This document shows, piece after piece, positions 35,600-46,189 of a stretch of DNA of 64,000 nt. The notes below the pieces were generated by a model that saw only the letters and a program-made list of their open reading frames with translations, had not been told where the DNA came from and did not search any database. A program made the translations under genes and the position numbers. Source of the stretch: Symsagittifera roscoffensis (Eukaryota > Xenacoelomorpha > Acoela > Convolutidae); the NCBI RefSeq assembly GCF_963678635.1, contig NC_087064.1:70987465-71051464 (forward strand), written 5' to 3'. Position 1 is the first letter of the stretch. Each line of letters opens with the position of its first letter.

Positions 35600-37574
35600 A
35601 GATAGTCCAGATGACGACGATATCTACCCCTTCCTCGTAGATGCACCCGATAATAGAGGACAACACGATCTTTGCAAGAATTTACTCCTAAATTTGTTTG
35701 AACCCGGAATCAGCCCATGCAAAGCAGAGTTCCCAGATGTAAAAATCAAAAGACAAATTATTGATCATTATCTGAAAGATATATGTAATTTAACACAACA
35801 AAACGGAATCTACACCATAGAATTCAGTACACCAAACCCGAATCACCGCAAATATGTAATTCAAACAGACGATCTTGACTTAGAATTTTCAAAAGTATTC
35901 TTAGAATATATAAAAAGCATACAATATCATAACTCACAAAGAGCAAACTCCATATTTACTAATGAAGTTTTTGCGATAATATATAGTTATATTTCAATAT
36001 TAGAAAACGAAACCCCAATCCCAAATGTCTCACCGACAGAGACATCCAAACATATAAGGGTACGACATGAAATCACACTATTTTCAACTTTCCTACATTT
36101 AATTAAAGAAAATTTCACTAAAGATGAAGTTTCACAACATACAAAACATGACTTACAAAAAATTTTGGCATGGTTTATAATAGATTATTTCACACATAAT
36201 ATAGAATTAGTTTCGCAAGCAAGAAAAAATTTCAGACCTCAAAATTCAAACGATGATACCGCCATCACAGAACAGTCAGACTACGTTTGGGACCCCGAAT
36301 GGTCTCATTATGCATTCATAAATATCCCACAATCAATCTCAAGTCAAGCAATAAGTACAATATCTTATACAAGAGATTATATAAGAGTAGTACCATTAAC
36401 CATTGATGCAACACCATTAAACTACAATACATTTTTACCTGATACGCGAAATAACAGTTTAAATTCGACCGTCATACACAATGAAAACCTTAATGGAACT
36501 AGGAATCTTACTCAACAAGATATTCAAACACCATCACACTTCATAAATGAAGAAATCGTCCAAACAACAACAACTACACAACAAAGTATTTCACCGATAC
36601 GTCCAAATTTAACAACACCAAGAAATACAAACATTTCACTAGCACAGGTAACCTTACAAACAACCGTTAAACCTTCGGTTGCTCCAAAATATTCACAAAT
36701 GGATTATCAAACATATAGACCCATGACAGTACCGTCAAAAACACGCAGAACGTTCACAAGAAACACTTTTGCGGAACACAATTATAATTACGCACATTCA
36801 TCAAAAACAAACTATCCCCCACGAAAAAATAATAATAATCAGATAAGATCTCGATATTGGGATAACCCAATGACAACAACCAACTCAGTAAATTTTCAAA
36901 CTAATTCACATCCTTCACAGGATCGCAGTGAAAGTTATCCATTCTTTCAACAAAATAAGAATAAAAAGCAAGCACCTCATCATACGGATTATCTATCCTC
37001 TGATGATGATTATTTACAACCAGATATATTTGCACCATATACTCAAGAATATCGTGGACAAGGAGTGCAAAAACCACATACATATCATAGAATTTTTTCT
37101 CCACATCCAACAGATACACAAAATCAACAACCAATACAAATGCAAAACCCAATTAATACACAATCTTTTCAACCAATTCAGCCATAAAACCCAATGATTA
37201 CACACTCGTATCAACCAACACAAATGCAAAATGAAATACCACTCCCATATTACCTTCAACAACACGAAATAACAAAAAATCAACTCTCAAACTTTTCACA
37301 AATGCCAAATGCCGCAGAATCCCTACAAATGACAATGAATCCATACCTTATGGGTGGATCATCAATAACATCAAACAAACCATTAATGGTATTCACAGGA
37401 ACAGACCCTGAATATTCTGTAGAAGATTATTTAATTGCAGTAACAGCAAATTTAATTTTAAATATAGGACCTGAACCAATTAATACACCATTACATCAAA
37501 ATTGGATACATCGCCGCACAGCATTGATACAAACAACCTTAGATGGCGCAGCCCAAAAATGGTTTTCAGTATAG
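35574..37574 (+). CDS. gag: Element A gag, N-terminal and capsid region (interrupted)
   Basis: An open frame of 537 codons (35574-37187), then TAA, then 126 codons in the same frame to a TAG at 37572-37574. The first part starts with an acidic patch (SEDSPDDDDIYPF) and becomes Asn/Gln/Thr-rich with low-complexity repeats. The second part enters the retrotransposon capsid fold (VEDYLIAVTANL, TTLDGAAQKWFSV). It continues in frame after the TAG at 37626. No early ATG is present in frame, so initiation probably depends on ORF1. Gag would form the particle shell. The two stops suggest either a defective copy or recoding. Confidence 0.75.
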
Positions 37575-38192
37575 CCTATAGAAATAAAATCAAATTGGAA
37601 AAGATTTACACAAGAATTTTCAAAAATGTTTGACTCCGAGAGAAGTAAACAACAACAAAGAGTTTTATGTAATGAAATTCGCAGATTACCAAATGAAACC
37701 ATCAAACAATTAGCAGTACGTATCGAAACACTAGTTCGAAAAGCATATTCATTAAATACACATGACTATAAAAACACAAAAATGACAGAAATCTTAATGA
37801 TGACCTTAACACCTCAATTAAGGAAAATAGCAATAAAAAAGAGAACATCCCATCCTTCCTCAATTCGAGAGCCCGATCTAGATTTTCGAAAACTAGTAGA
37901 CAAACTAGAGCAAGCGCAAATCACAATGAAACTTGAAGAAACAGAAAATCTGAAATTACAATATGTTAATCGAATTGAAACAAATACCACAAATATCAAT
38001 AACATTCAGGAATCAGATACCGACCTCGTTGAAAAAATCACTGAAATACTAAATATTTATGAGAAACACCCAAACTTTAAAGGCAAACCATCTTTCAAAA
38101 AATGGTGTAATTATTGCCGACGATACGGACATAGTATTTCTGACTGTAGACAAAAACAACAGGATAACCAAAACAAACCTCAAAACATATAA
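37575..38192 (+). CDS. gag: Element A gag, C-terminal capsid and zinc knuckle
   Basis: Same frame as upstream gag. Encodes FTQEFSKMFDSERSKQQQRV, the typical C-terminal capsid region, then an EK-rich coil and one CCHC zinc knuckle, CNYCRRYGHSISDC (C-X2-C-X4-H-X4-C) near 38103-38144, which binds RNA in Gag nucleocapsids. The frame stops at TAA 38190-38192. The protein appears to continue in the next frame (+1) as a basic tail, so a frame change lies shortly before this stop. Confidence 0.8.
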   Translation, partial: PIEIKSNWKRFTQEFSKMFDSERSKQQQRVLCNEIRRLPNETIKQLAVRIETLVRKAYSLNTHDYKNTKMTEILMMTLTPQLRKIAIKKRTSHPSSIREPDLDFRKLVDKLEQAQITMKLEETENLKLQYVNRIETNTTNINNIQESDTDLVEKITEILNIYEKHPNFKGKPSFKKWCNYCRRYGHSISDCRQKQQDNQNKPQNI

Positions 38193-39173
38193 AGAACCAA
38201 ATAAATCATTCTATCAATACATGAAGAAAGATCAAAATCTACCAAACAAAAATGTATACAGCAATAATAGCTCTGGAAAACCACTTCCAAGCAACCAAAA
38301 TTGTTCTAGAAATCAATCACCATATAACTCTAGTTATAGAGGTAGATCACCCCAACAAAGAAATTTACGAAATTTCTCACAAAATAGATAAGGTCGATCG
38401 AATAGTCGAAACAACTATCAACGATCGCATTCAAACTCAACACATTTTCCTTCTGCATCCAGTTCCCATTCAAACTCAAGAAATAGACACTATTCCAACT
38501 AAAACAACTTCCGAACAATACCAATTACACGAGAAATCAATCACCATATAACTCAAGTTATAGAGGAAGATCACCAGAACGAAGAAATACACAAAATTCT
38601 TCACAAAATCATTACAATCGAACAAATAGTCGAAATAACTACTCCAGATCAAATTCAAATACAACACAATTTGTTTCTAGATCTAATTCTCAATCAAACA
38701 CAAGAAATAAATACTATCCAAACAATCAATCACGAAACTCATCATATAATAGAAATAGAAACTATTCAAATAATCGAAATAGAAGTTATTCGAACAACCG
38801 AAATCAGAATTACCCGAACAATCGATCAAGGAATAACTCATATAACAGATCAAACTATCGCAGATCAAACGATAATTATGAAAACAGATCACGAAACAAT
38901 TCACAAAATCGACATTCAAGTTATAATAATCGTTATAGAAATTATCCCCAATCACCACACAGAAATAAAAACCATTACAATAATTCTAAACATCGCCACA
39001 GAAGTAGTACACCCAAACATCAAAGACATATTAATCAAGTACAATCAAATGAAGAAACAACATCAGACCCCCCAGGTATTGACGACACAGGAAATAACGA
39101 ACTACAACTAAATCAAATAAACTGTGGATCATCAGACACAGAAAGTGATACAGAAAACACTCTCTCCATAAAT
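38193..39173 (+). CDS. Element A basic RSN-rich gag tail (repeat, frame-broken)
   Basis: Encodes a long Arg/Ser/Asn/Tyr-rich tail. A first segment (frame 1, to TAA near 38389) and a second (frame 0, from about 38520) share NQSPYNSSYRGRSP, showing an internal duplication of about 240 bp. The second runs on through short RNRNYSNN-type repeats and an acidic DTESDTENTL patch directly into the protease-RT frame. Two frame changes and two or three stops interrupt it. Such basic tails bind nucleic acid in other Gag proteins. Confidence 0.6.
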
Positions 39174-41267
39174 ATGATAGCAGTCAAAAACGACTACGAA
39201 CCTATTATGTATGAACAACCTTTTTCATCACATATATATGAAAATCAATTAGAACTCCTTCACAATTATTATATTGAACCCATCCATACCACACAAACGG
39301 CACAAGAAACTAACAAAATCAACACTGTAAATAAATCAAATGAAAATGACAAAACAAAATGCTTGAATACAAATCACATCTATCAAAATATACAAAAAGA
39401 ACAACCCAAAGAAAAAATTTGGACAATACCATTTCTTTTAGAAAGTCCAAGAAACAAAGAATTTCAACCAACAGATCTTGAAATTGATTTTTTAATTGAT
39501 TCAGGAGCAGAATCAAACATAATAAACATTCCCACATGGAATGAAATCAAAACATTACACCCAAAATTAACACCTCTTGCAACCTCCAGTAAACTAGCAA
39601 CAGCACAAGGATCAACATTGGAAAACTATGGAAAAGTTCAATTATTTTTTCTCCCCACGAGAACAATGGAGCAAAATAAAATTTTAAACAAACCATTTAA
39701 ACAAATATTTCATATCACTGATATTAAACACAATATCATTGGAATACCATTTATCTCTAAATATATACCAACAATCAACTTCTTGAATAGTAAGATACTA
39801 ATCAAAGATAAGTACACAAAAACAAAAAATACAGCCCTAACATTTTTTCAAAGATTAAATAAACAACCACCATTCTTTTCAAAATTTTATCCAATTTATA
39901 ACCAACAACGAAAACACCTGAAACCACTATCAGGAAACATATATAATTTTTCAATAAAACAAGTTCACCAATATGATAAAAATCAAAATAAACAACAACT
40001 CTATATGTCAGACTTTGAATTCAAACCTATCCATAAGTTTTTCAAAATCACAATTTCATCCATAAAATATTTGAAAAATACGAATTCAGATATCATTTCG
40101 TTACATGTAAACAACAATACACCGTATCAAGTAACATTGCCCTTAGGACTTTTAGGATATTGCAAAACCAACGCTACAATATCACCAATACATGAAAAAG
40201 CATACCGCGTAAATAATATACTCCAATTATTAGATATTTCTCAATCCACAATTCTTAACGAAGAACTATCCATAAAAAATATAATAAGTAATGAAAAAAG
40301 AAATACAGATTATTTCACAAAAACCCCATATTTCAAACCTACATTCAACATAAATAACTATACAGAGGATCAACAGAAATTTTTAACAATGTTTAATTTT
40401 CAACATTCACAAATAACACAAGACGAATTTGATAAGTTAGCCAAACAGCTAATAAAATGTTCATCAGTCTATGCAACATCCAAATTTGATGTTGGCAAAA
40501 TTAGTTCATCACTACATCTCCCATTAAAACCTGACGCAGTTTTCAAAAAACAAAGAGCAAATAAAGTACCAATTCATTTACACGATAAAGTGAACAGATT
40601 ACTCGATATTTTAGCGCAATACAAAATTATCTCACCGGTAAACAAAGAAAAACAACCAAAAGGTAACACATTTATCAACCCTGTTATCATCCGAGCAAAA
40701 GGAGAATCATTAAAAATAGTTCTAGACGCTAGATATCTTAATTCACTAATAGACGAATCAAAATGCAATTGGCCTATTGAACCAATACAAGTTATTTTAA
40801 CAAAAATAAACGGAAATTACTTTACAACCGCAGATATGAATAGTGCATACAATCAAATGCCACTAGATGAACAATCGCGACGTTTAACACAACTTGTTAT
40901 TGGAAATCAACAATATGAATTCAACCGCTTATTCTATGGAATATCCATAGGACCAGCAGCAATTTCAGCTTTTATGAGTAAAAATTTTAGACCACTAATA
41001 CTTAAGAAAAACGCAATCACCTATTTAGACGATGTTTTTATGCAATCACAGACAAAAGAAGAAATGTTTACAGTTTTAGAACACTATCACAAAATACTTC
41101 AAAACGAAAATCTGAAGGCCGCCCCCGACAATTCACACTTCTTTTTAACACGAGTTAAATTTTTAGGACACAATATAGAAAGAAAAACAATCACTCCATT
41201 AAAATCACGCATTGATGCTATTCAGAAACTTCAACCACGAACAAACATAAATTCCTTGGAATGTTAA
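39174..41267 (+). CDS. pol: Element A protease and reverse transcriptase
   Basis: 697 codons, open also upstream in frame. Aspartic protease active site LIDSGAES near residue 109. A 300-residue linker follows, then RT: fingers/palm with TADMNSAYNQMPLD (Asp at 554), RLFYGISIGPAAISAFMSK, and the catalytic YLDD at 617-620, then thumb start RVKFLGHNIE. RT copies the RNA genome into DNA. The frame ends at TAA 41265-41267 inside the conserved LGMLNFL-type region, and the correct reading continues in frame 2 from about 41252 to 41388, then returns to frame 0 at a run of A7. These two shifts break RT from RNase H in this copy. RT is otherwise intact in all catalytic residues. Confidence 0.9.
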   Translation: MIAVKNDYEPIMYEQPFSSHIYENQLELLHNYYIEPIHTTQTAQETNKINTVNKSNENDKTKCLNTNHIYQNIQKEQPKEKIWTIPFLLESPRNKEFQPTDLEIDFLIDSGAESNIINIPTWNEIKTLHPKLTPLATSSKLATAQGSTLENYGKVQLFFLPTRTMEQNKILNKPFKQIFHITDIKHNIIGIPFISKYIPTINFLNSKILIKDKYTKTKNTALTFFQRLNKQPPFFSKFYPIYNQQRKHLKPLSGNIYNFSIKQVHQYDKNQNKQQLYMSDFEFKPIHKFFKITISSIKYLKNTNSDIISLHVNNNTPYQVTLPLGLLGYCKTNATISPIHEKAYRVNNILQLLDISQSTILNEELSIKNIISNEKRNTDYFTKTPYFKPTFNINNYTEDQQKFLTMFNFQHSQITQDEFDKLAKQLIKCSSVYATSKFDVGKISSSLHLPLKPDAVFKKQRANKVPIHLHDKVNRLLDILAQYKIISPVNKEKQPKGNTFINPVIIRAKGESLKIVLDARYLNSLIDESKCNWPIEPIQVILTKINGNYFTTADMNSAYNQMPLDEQSRRLTQLVIGNQQYEFNRLFYGISIGPAAISAFMSKNFRPLILKKNAITYLDDVFMQSQTKEEMFTVLEHYHKILQNENLKAAPDNSHFFLTRVKFLGHNIERKTITPLKSRIDAIQKLQPRTNINSLEC

Positions 41268-42155
41268 ATTTTTTAAGCAAATACGTTTACAAAATGCAAT
41301 TATATTTAAGATCATTCTATAATATCCTCAGACAACAAAATAATTTTGAATGGAATACAGAACATCAAACACGATTTGAATAAATTAAAAAAACTCTTAA
41401 CTGAACAAATTTCGAATACAATTCCCGATCCAAATCAACCATTCTATGCAATGTGCGATGCTTCAAAGTTTGGCATCGGCACAGCATTATTACAATCACA
41501 CAATGGTACAAACAAAATGAACCTTATATCAGCAAGATCTCGATTATTCACTCAAGCAGAGCTACGACTCTCAACTCTAATGAGAGAATGTACAGCTATA
41601 ATTTATACACTTACAGAATATGAATTTCTGATACTTGGATCAAAACATCCAACAGTTCTATTCACAGATCACAAACCAATCATTTTTCTCTTTACACAAA
41701 AGTCAAACCCAAATCACCGAGTTTATAGATTTCAATTAATCCTAATGAAATTTCCAAATTTACATATAGTTTGGACAGCAGGAAAAAATCTTGCATTACC
41801 AGACACATTAAGTCGAAATACACCACCTGAATTACTTACACGTAAAACTACAGTTGAAATACGCAAAAATATAAAATTTTACCTTGCAGAACCCCGACTA
41901 GAATGCAAATATGCAGTAAAAACTGACGTTGAACAATCACAGATAAATAACCTACAACACTTCCCACTTTACTTAGATTGCCAAAATAACCACTACGAAG
42001 TTGATCTACTTGGAACATCAACTTTCAAACCAATTCCATACTCACAACGGATAAAAAATAACAACCAACAAAAAAGAGTAAAACAACACTCGCATAAAAA
42101 AGACCTTTTTCCGTTAGTTGAAAAAGAAAATCTAACTGATAAAATAAATTTATGA
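41268..42155 (+). CDS. pol: Element A RT connection and RNase H
   Basis: After the shifted stretch (with an in-frame TAA near 41380) the frame from 41346 encodes RNase H: YAMCDASKFGIGTALLQ (first catalytic Asp), the E in STLMRECTAI, VLFTDHKPIIFL (catalytic Asp), and LALPDTLSRNTPP. RNase H degrades the RNA strand of the hybrid. The frame ends in TGA at 42153-42155 and continues in the same frame on the other side toward integrase. Confidence 0.85.
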
Positions 42156-44031
42156 GGACCACAAACAAACGATTCAAAATACACAATAAATCAAGTTTTT
42201 GACCTCCATGACCCACTTGATACAATTCCTTTATCTAAATTAGAAATTGAAAACATTTTTCTCCCCCCAACAGATAGAATAACAATTAATACCTTGAAAC
42301 AATATCAAAATCTTGACCCAGTAATTAGAAAACTAAAATCATGGCACAAATATAAAACTAAACCCGTAAAGGCAGATACCACAATTTTAGGAAATGAAAC
42401 ACTCCTCCGATATTTTCGAAAATTTATTAATACAACAATTAATGAAAACACAGACCTTCTAGATTACCAATTAAATGAATCTACAGTTCCCTGTCTCCCT
42501 TTAAGTATGATTCTCATAGCTTTTAATATTTCACATACACAAAACATTAAAGGACACTCTGGATCAGAGAAAACATATTCAAATTTTATACAAAATTTCT
42601 ATTTCCCAAATGCACCAATTTGGATAAAAGTACTATGCAATGATTGTATAGTATGTCAGCTAAATAAACCTTATCCAAATCAAAAACAAATAGCACAAAA
42701 ACAAGATTTTAAAGGACAAAGTTTGTACTTTAACCACCGTATTTCATTTGATACAAAAGGACCAATTTCACCATCATCCGAAGGAAACTCCTACATTATG
42801 GTAATTGTTGACGCATTTACACATTATGTAGCACTTAACCCAGTACCACATTGTAACGCTTATTACGCTTACACAACACTTTATGAACACTAGATAGCCA
42901 AGTTCGGACTACCCGAAATTTTAGTTACAGACAACGGTACAGAATTCATAAATAATGAAATCATCACACTATGTCATTTATATAACATCAAAAACAAACC
43001 ACGTACATCTCATGCACCTTGGACAAACGGCTTAGTCGAAGGTATGAACCGTTCACTACAAGAATATCTCAGATGTATCATCAATGGAAATGATACAAGA
43101 TACACCGAATGGTCAGCAGATGTAAAACTATTTCCCTTAGCATATAATTCACAAATCACGACAACTCTAGGAATGTCACCATATGAAATGGTTTTTAATC
43201 AAAAGCCACGCAAACCAATTATGTTTACAGCAAACTCTCATAAAAATGCACAAAGTCATTGTCAACCGAATAAAGACTCAATTTGTTATAACCTACCTTT
43301 ACACACACATGATGAAGATCATTTTCATCACCCACAAATTCTTAAATTAGCCTCCGGTACACACACCGAATGGATTTTAAACAGAGATAAAAAACACAAT
43401 GAAATTTACCAAAAAGTAACAAAAAAGTTGTTACAAAGGCAAAACATTAATGTACAAATAAATTCACGCTTTACACCAGCCTCCGATTTGAAAATTGGAA
43501 CATTTGTTTTAATACCTAATTTTAACACTCAAAAAGGAATTTCTAAAAAATTACAACCCCTTCGTAAAGGACCATACCAAATAATTGCCAAACCCACTGA
43601 CGTAACATATAAAATCACCGACTCAGACCAAAAAGAAATTGTTCAGCATCGAAACAATCTATTACCTCATTACTCAAAAGAATACGCACTACGCGAACTA
43701 ACTCAATTATATTCTTTCACAGGTTTAAAAGTTATTCAAAATAACCCACATACGGAAAATGAAACAAAAGAACAACATGACATTCACATCGAAAACCAAA
43801 ATAAAAAATCAACTACAACGAAAAACAATACAAAAAAGCTAGATCAAAATATACATCAAAAAGAAAGAAAAAAACAGAAAAATGACAGAAAAAATTATAC
43901 CCCAAGAACAATTAGAGAAATCAGAATCTAGAGAGTCATCACGACTTAGAAATCAACCACGCAAAAACTATAAAACATTCATCCCACAATCTAAAATATT
44001 AAAGAAAGTTGAATTTCAAAAACAGCTTTAA
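42156..44031 (+). CDS. pol: Element A integrase
   Basis: Same frame as RNase H. An N-terminal zinc finger (ISHTQNIKGHSG with CNDCIVC) is followed by the catalytic core: FDTKGPI (D), VTDNGTEF (D), GLVEGMNRSLQEYL (E), and a C-terminal LRKGPYQIIAKP, which is the GPY/F module of Ty3/Gypsy integrases. Integrase joins the DNA copy to the host chromosome. A TAG at 42891-42893 (where the family usually has Trp before IAKFGLPE) interrupts it. After 43931 a shift into another frame gives a basic tail ending near 44031 that is also found in element B (KTFIPQSKILKK), so the real C-terminus lies there. Confidence 0.88.
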
Positions 44032-44624
44032 TTTTACAATTAATAATCTTTGCACCTCTGAAATATTTTGAACTTTCATTTTTCAGAATAACATGCTGAC
44101 AAACACGCAACGATTCTAGTTCAAAATTAGCCAATAGGATTCATCCAATCCGTCACCTTCTATAACTTTAACACAAACCAACTAGACGAAAAATATTAAA
44201 CTCCAGGCATATCTATAACTATAACTCTACGACCTCCAGGTCAAAAATAAGCAAACCATTCCAACTTGACAACTAAAATAAATATCACCATAATATCATA
44301 ACCCTCCCTTATCTAATAACCCAAAGATCAACAATATTTCCCCAACTCAGACCTCAAATACCCCCCAAACAAAACTGTTAAATTAGCCTAAAGTAAAAGA
44401 ACGACCATTTTAATTAGCCTTAAGTATAAAAAACTCAAAAATAGCCCAGATCACTTGACAAATAAAAATAAAGAAAAAGAAGACCTCCCGAACACCATAA
44501 AATTCGCCCCCAACAATTTTTCGCAGAACTCAACCCACTTGTCAAAAAACCAATAAATAATTCGACCACACTTGAAAATTGCCTCAAACAACAAAAAATA
44601 TTCGATCGAGAAGCCATTTCTTAA
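44032..44624 (+). other. Spacer between integrase and small membrane ORF
   Basis: No credible coding frame. Element B has a collinear spacer at about 26270-26890 with CCACC...GTTG-type matches. Could hold splice acceptors for the downstream ORFs (inference). Confidence 0.45.
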
Positions 44625-45041
44625 ATGCTCTTCTCTCGATCAGTCAACATAATTCTTAACATTTTCATAAACTTTTTAACGATATTTAAACTTTTAATCA
44701 TATTTCTTTTTGATACCTTTGAAGCTTTTGTAATAATCTTAATCATTTTTTGCAATATTTTTTAAATTTTCTATTCCATATTTGAACTATACCTCCAACT
44801 TTCAAAAGCCATTGACCATATCCACAGGTACGATTCACAAAACTTATCTAAATGATACGAACCATTTTTGGTAGAACCGATATTTTTTTTACTATTTGTA
44901 ATTTTTATAACATTTCTATCATCCCTCATCTTGACAATATGCAAATGTATAAAGAAAGCAACCATCACATTCGCCTTAGCAACAATCCTTCTAATTCTTT
45001 TTTTAGAAGAGTACTACAATAAACATAAATTTTTTCACTAA
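44625..45041 (+). CDS. Element A small multi-membrane-segment ORF (interrupted)
   Basis: From ATG at 44625 one frame runs 139 codons to TAA at 45039, interrupted by TAA at 44763 and TGA at 44853. The first 46 codons are almost entirely Ile/Leu/Phe (LNIFINFLTIFKLLIIFLFD, then AFVIILIIFC). The rest has a middle soluble segment and two more hydrophobic stretches (IFFLLFVIFITFLSSLILTI; ITFALATILLILFL) ending EEYYNKHKFFH. Predicted three to four membrane segments. Element B has a collinear hydrophobic frame (26893), so the gene is ancestral to the family. Not part of the usual Ty3/Gypsy set. A viroporin-like or accessory membrane role is a guess. Confidence 0.5.
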
Positions 45042-45145
45042 AAGAAATAGATCAAAAACCATCAAAAATTGCGAACCAACAATCACACAGTCATTCTTCA
45101 CCGACATCATCCCAAGATAACCCAACACCACCTATAACTACCTAA

Positions 45146-46189
45146 AACCCTCAAACATCTACACGAATTTCTTTTCAAGATAACCCATATACCTTTGAAG
45201 AACGACACGCTCGCTTATCTGAACCACTAGAACCAGTTCAACGACAAGCACCTCTAAGTGAACCAACATATAACTTATACCCAACACTTCCACAAGAATT
45301 AAGTAGAATACGAAATCTTAGTCAAAATCAAAATACAGTTGAAATAAATAGACAAATTATACATTCACGACGAAACAGGATGTATAATTTTCAAACCCCC
45401 CGAGTTCATTTTGATATATCCCAATCCCCATCACAAAGTACTCCGGAAAACCCAATTGGTATATTACCAGAAACCTCTACGCTTCTTTCACAACGTAGCA
45501 CCTCAAGTCTACCCTCAGATTACTTAGGTTCAACACCAACATCTGAACAAATCCGTGAAAATCCCTTCAACCCTCCAAACCAAACATCACGACTACCATA
45601 TTGGACAACAAAATCATTCACACAAGGTGAACCCAATTTAATAAATGATCCAATAGATATTTCTACCGATACAACAACATCATCATCACTACCAGAAACA
45701 TTGTCACTACCATCAACAACATCAATAAGCCAAATTTCACCGACACCTTTCCCTTTAAATTTCCCAAATAATCTCGACGCTAGATATCGAGAACAATCAT
45801 CAACAAATATCCCTCTAAGATTAGACTGGAATACATTCACAGCACCCCCACCATTATTTGGACAGCACCCAGAAAGTAACCGACTCCACAACTGGGCACT
45901 TAATAGATTACAATATAGACAAGATATCCACGAAGACATTCGTGATCATAACATCCAAATACTCCAACAAAATAGTCTACAATTAAAATTTGAAATCACA
46001 GTCAAACTAAACAACATTGCTCAACATCCTTACCCATTAAACCCACCAAGTATAACAGCTCAATCACTACCACCACCATTTATAACAACTGAAGTAATAT
46101 ATAAATACGACAGATATACCAAAAAGACAATTGGTTACATCACATTTTATAACCCATATTCAGGATTATCATACACATGTATATTCTAA
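45146..46189 (+). CDS. Element A ORFX, Pro/Ser/Thr-rich, unknown
   Basis: Open for 347 codons after a TAA at 45143; the first ATG in frame is 45380 (269 aa). The N-terminal two thirds are Pro/Ser/Thr-rich and look disordered. The last 110 residues are more regular (NWALNRLQYRQDIHEDIRDH, then a Leu/Pro segment) and end in a conserved NPYSGLSYTCIF, which is also preserved in element B. No signal peptide or cysteine-rich module. Its 3' end overlaps the start of env by 13 nt, so translation of the two could be coupled. Possible roles include a regulatory or matrix-like protein; none is supported directly. Confidence 0.65.
   Translation, partial: NPQTSTRISFQDNPYTFEERHARLSEPLEPVQRQAPLSEPTYNLYPTLPQELSRIRNLSQNQNTVEINRQIIHSRRNRMYNFQTPRVHFDISQSPSQSTPENPIGILPETSTLLSQRSTSSLPSDYLGSTPTSEQIRENPFNPPNQTSRLPYWTTKSFTQGEPNLINDPIDISTDTTTSSSLPETLSLPSTTSISQISPTPFPLNFPNNLDARYREQSSTNIPLRLDWNTFTAPPPLFGQHPESNRLHNWALNRLQYRQDIHEDIRDHNIQILQQNSLQLKFEITVKLNNIAQHPYPLNPPSITAQSLPPPFITTEVIYKYDRYTKKTIGYITFYNPYSGLSYTCIF

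Noticed and set aside
38671-39111. Ile/Thr/His-rich 146-codon ORF as a separate protein
   Set aside because: It is the +1 shadow of the Arg/Ser/Asn-rich gag tail, which runs on into the protease frame.
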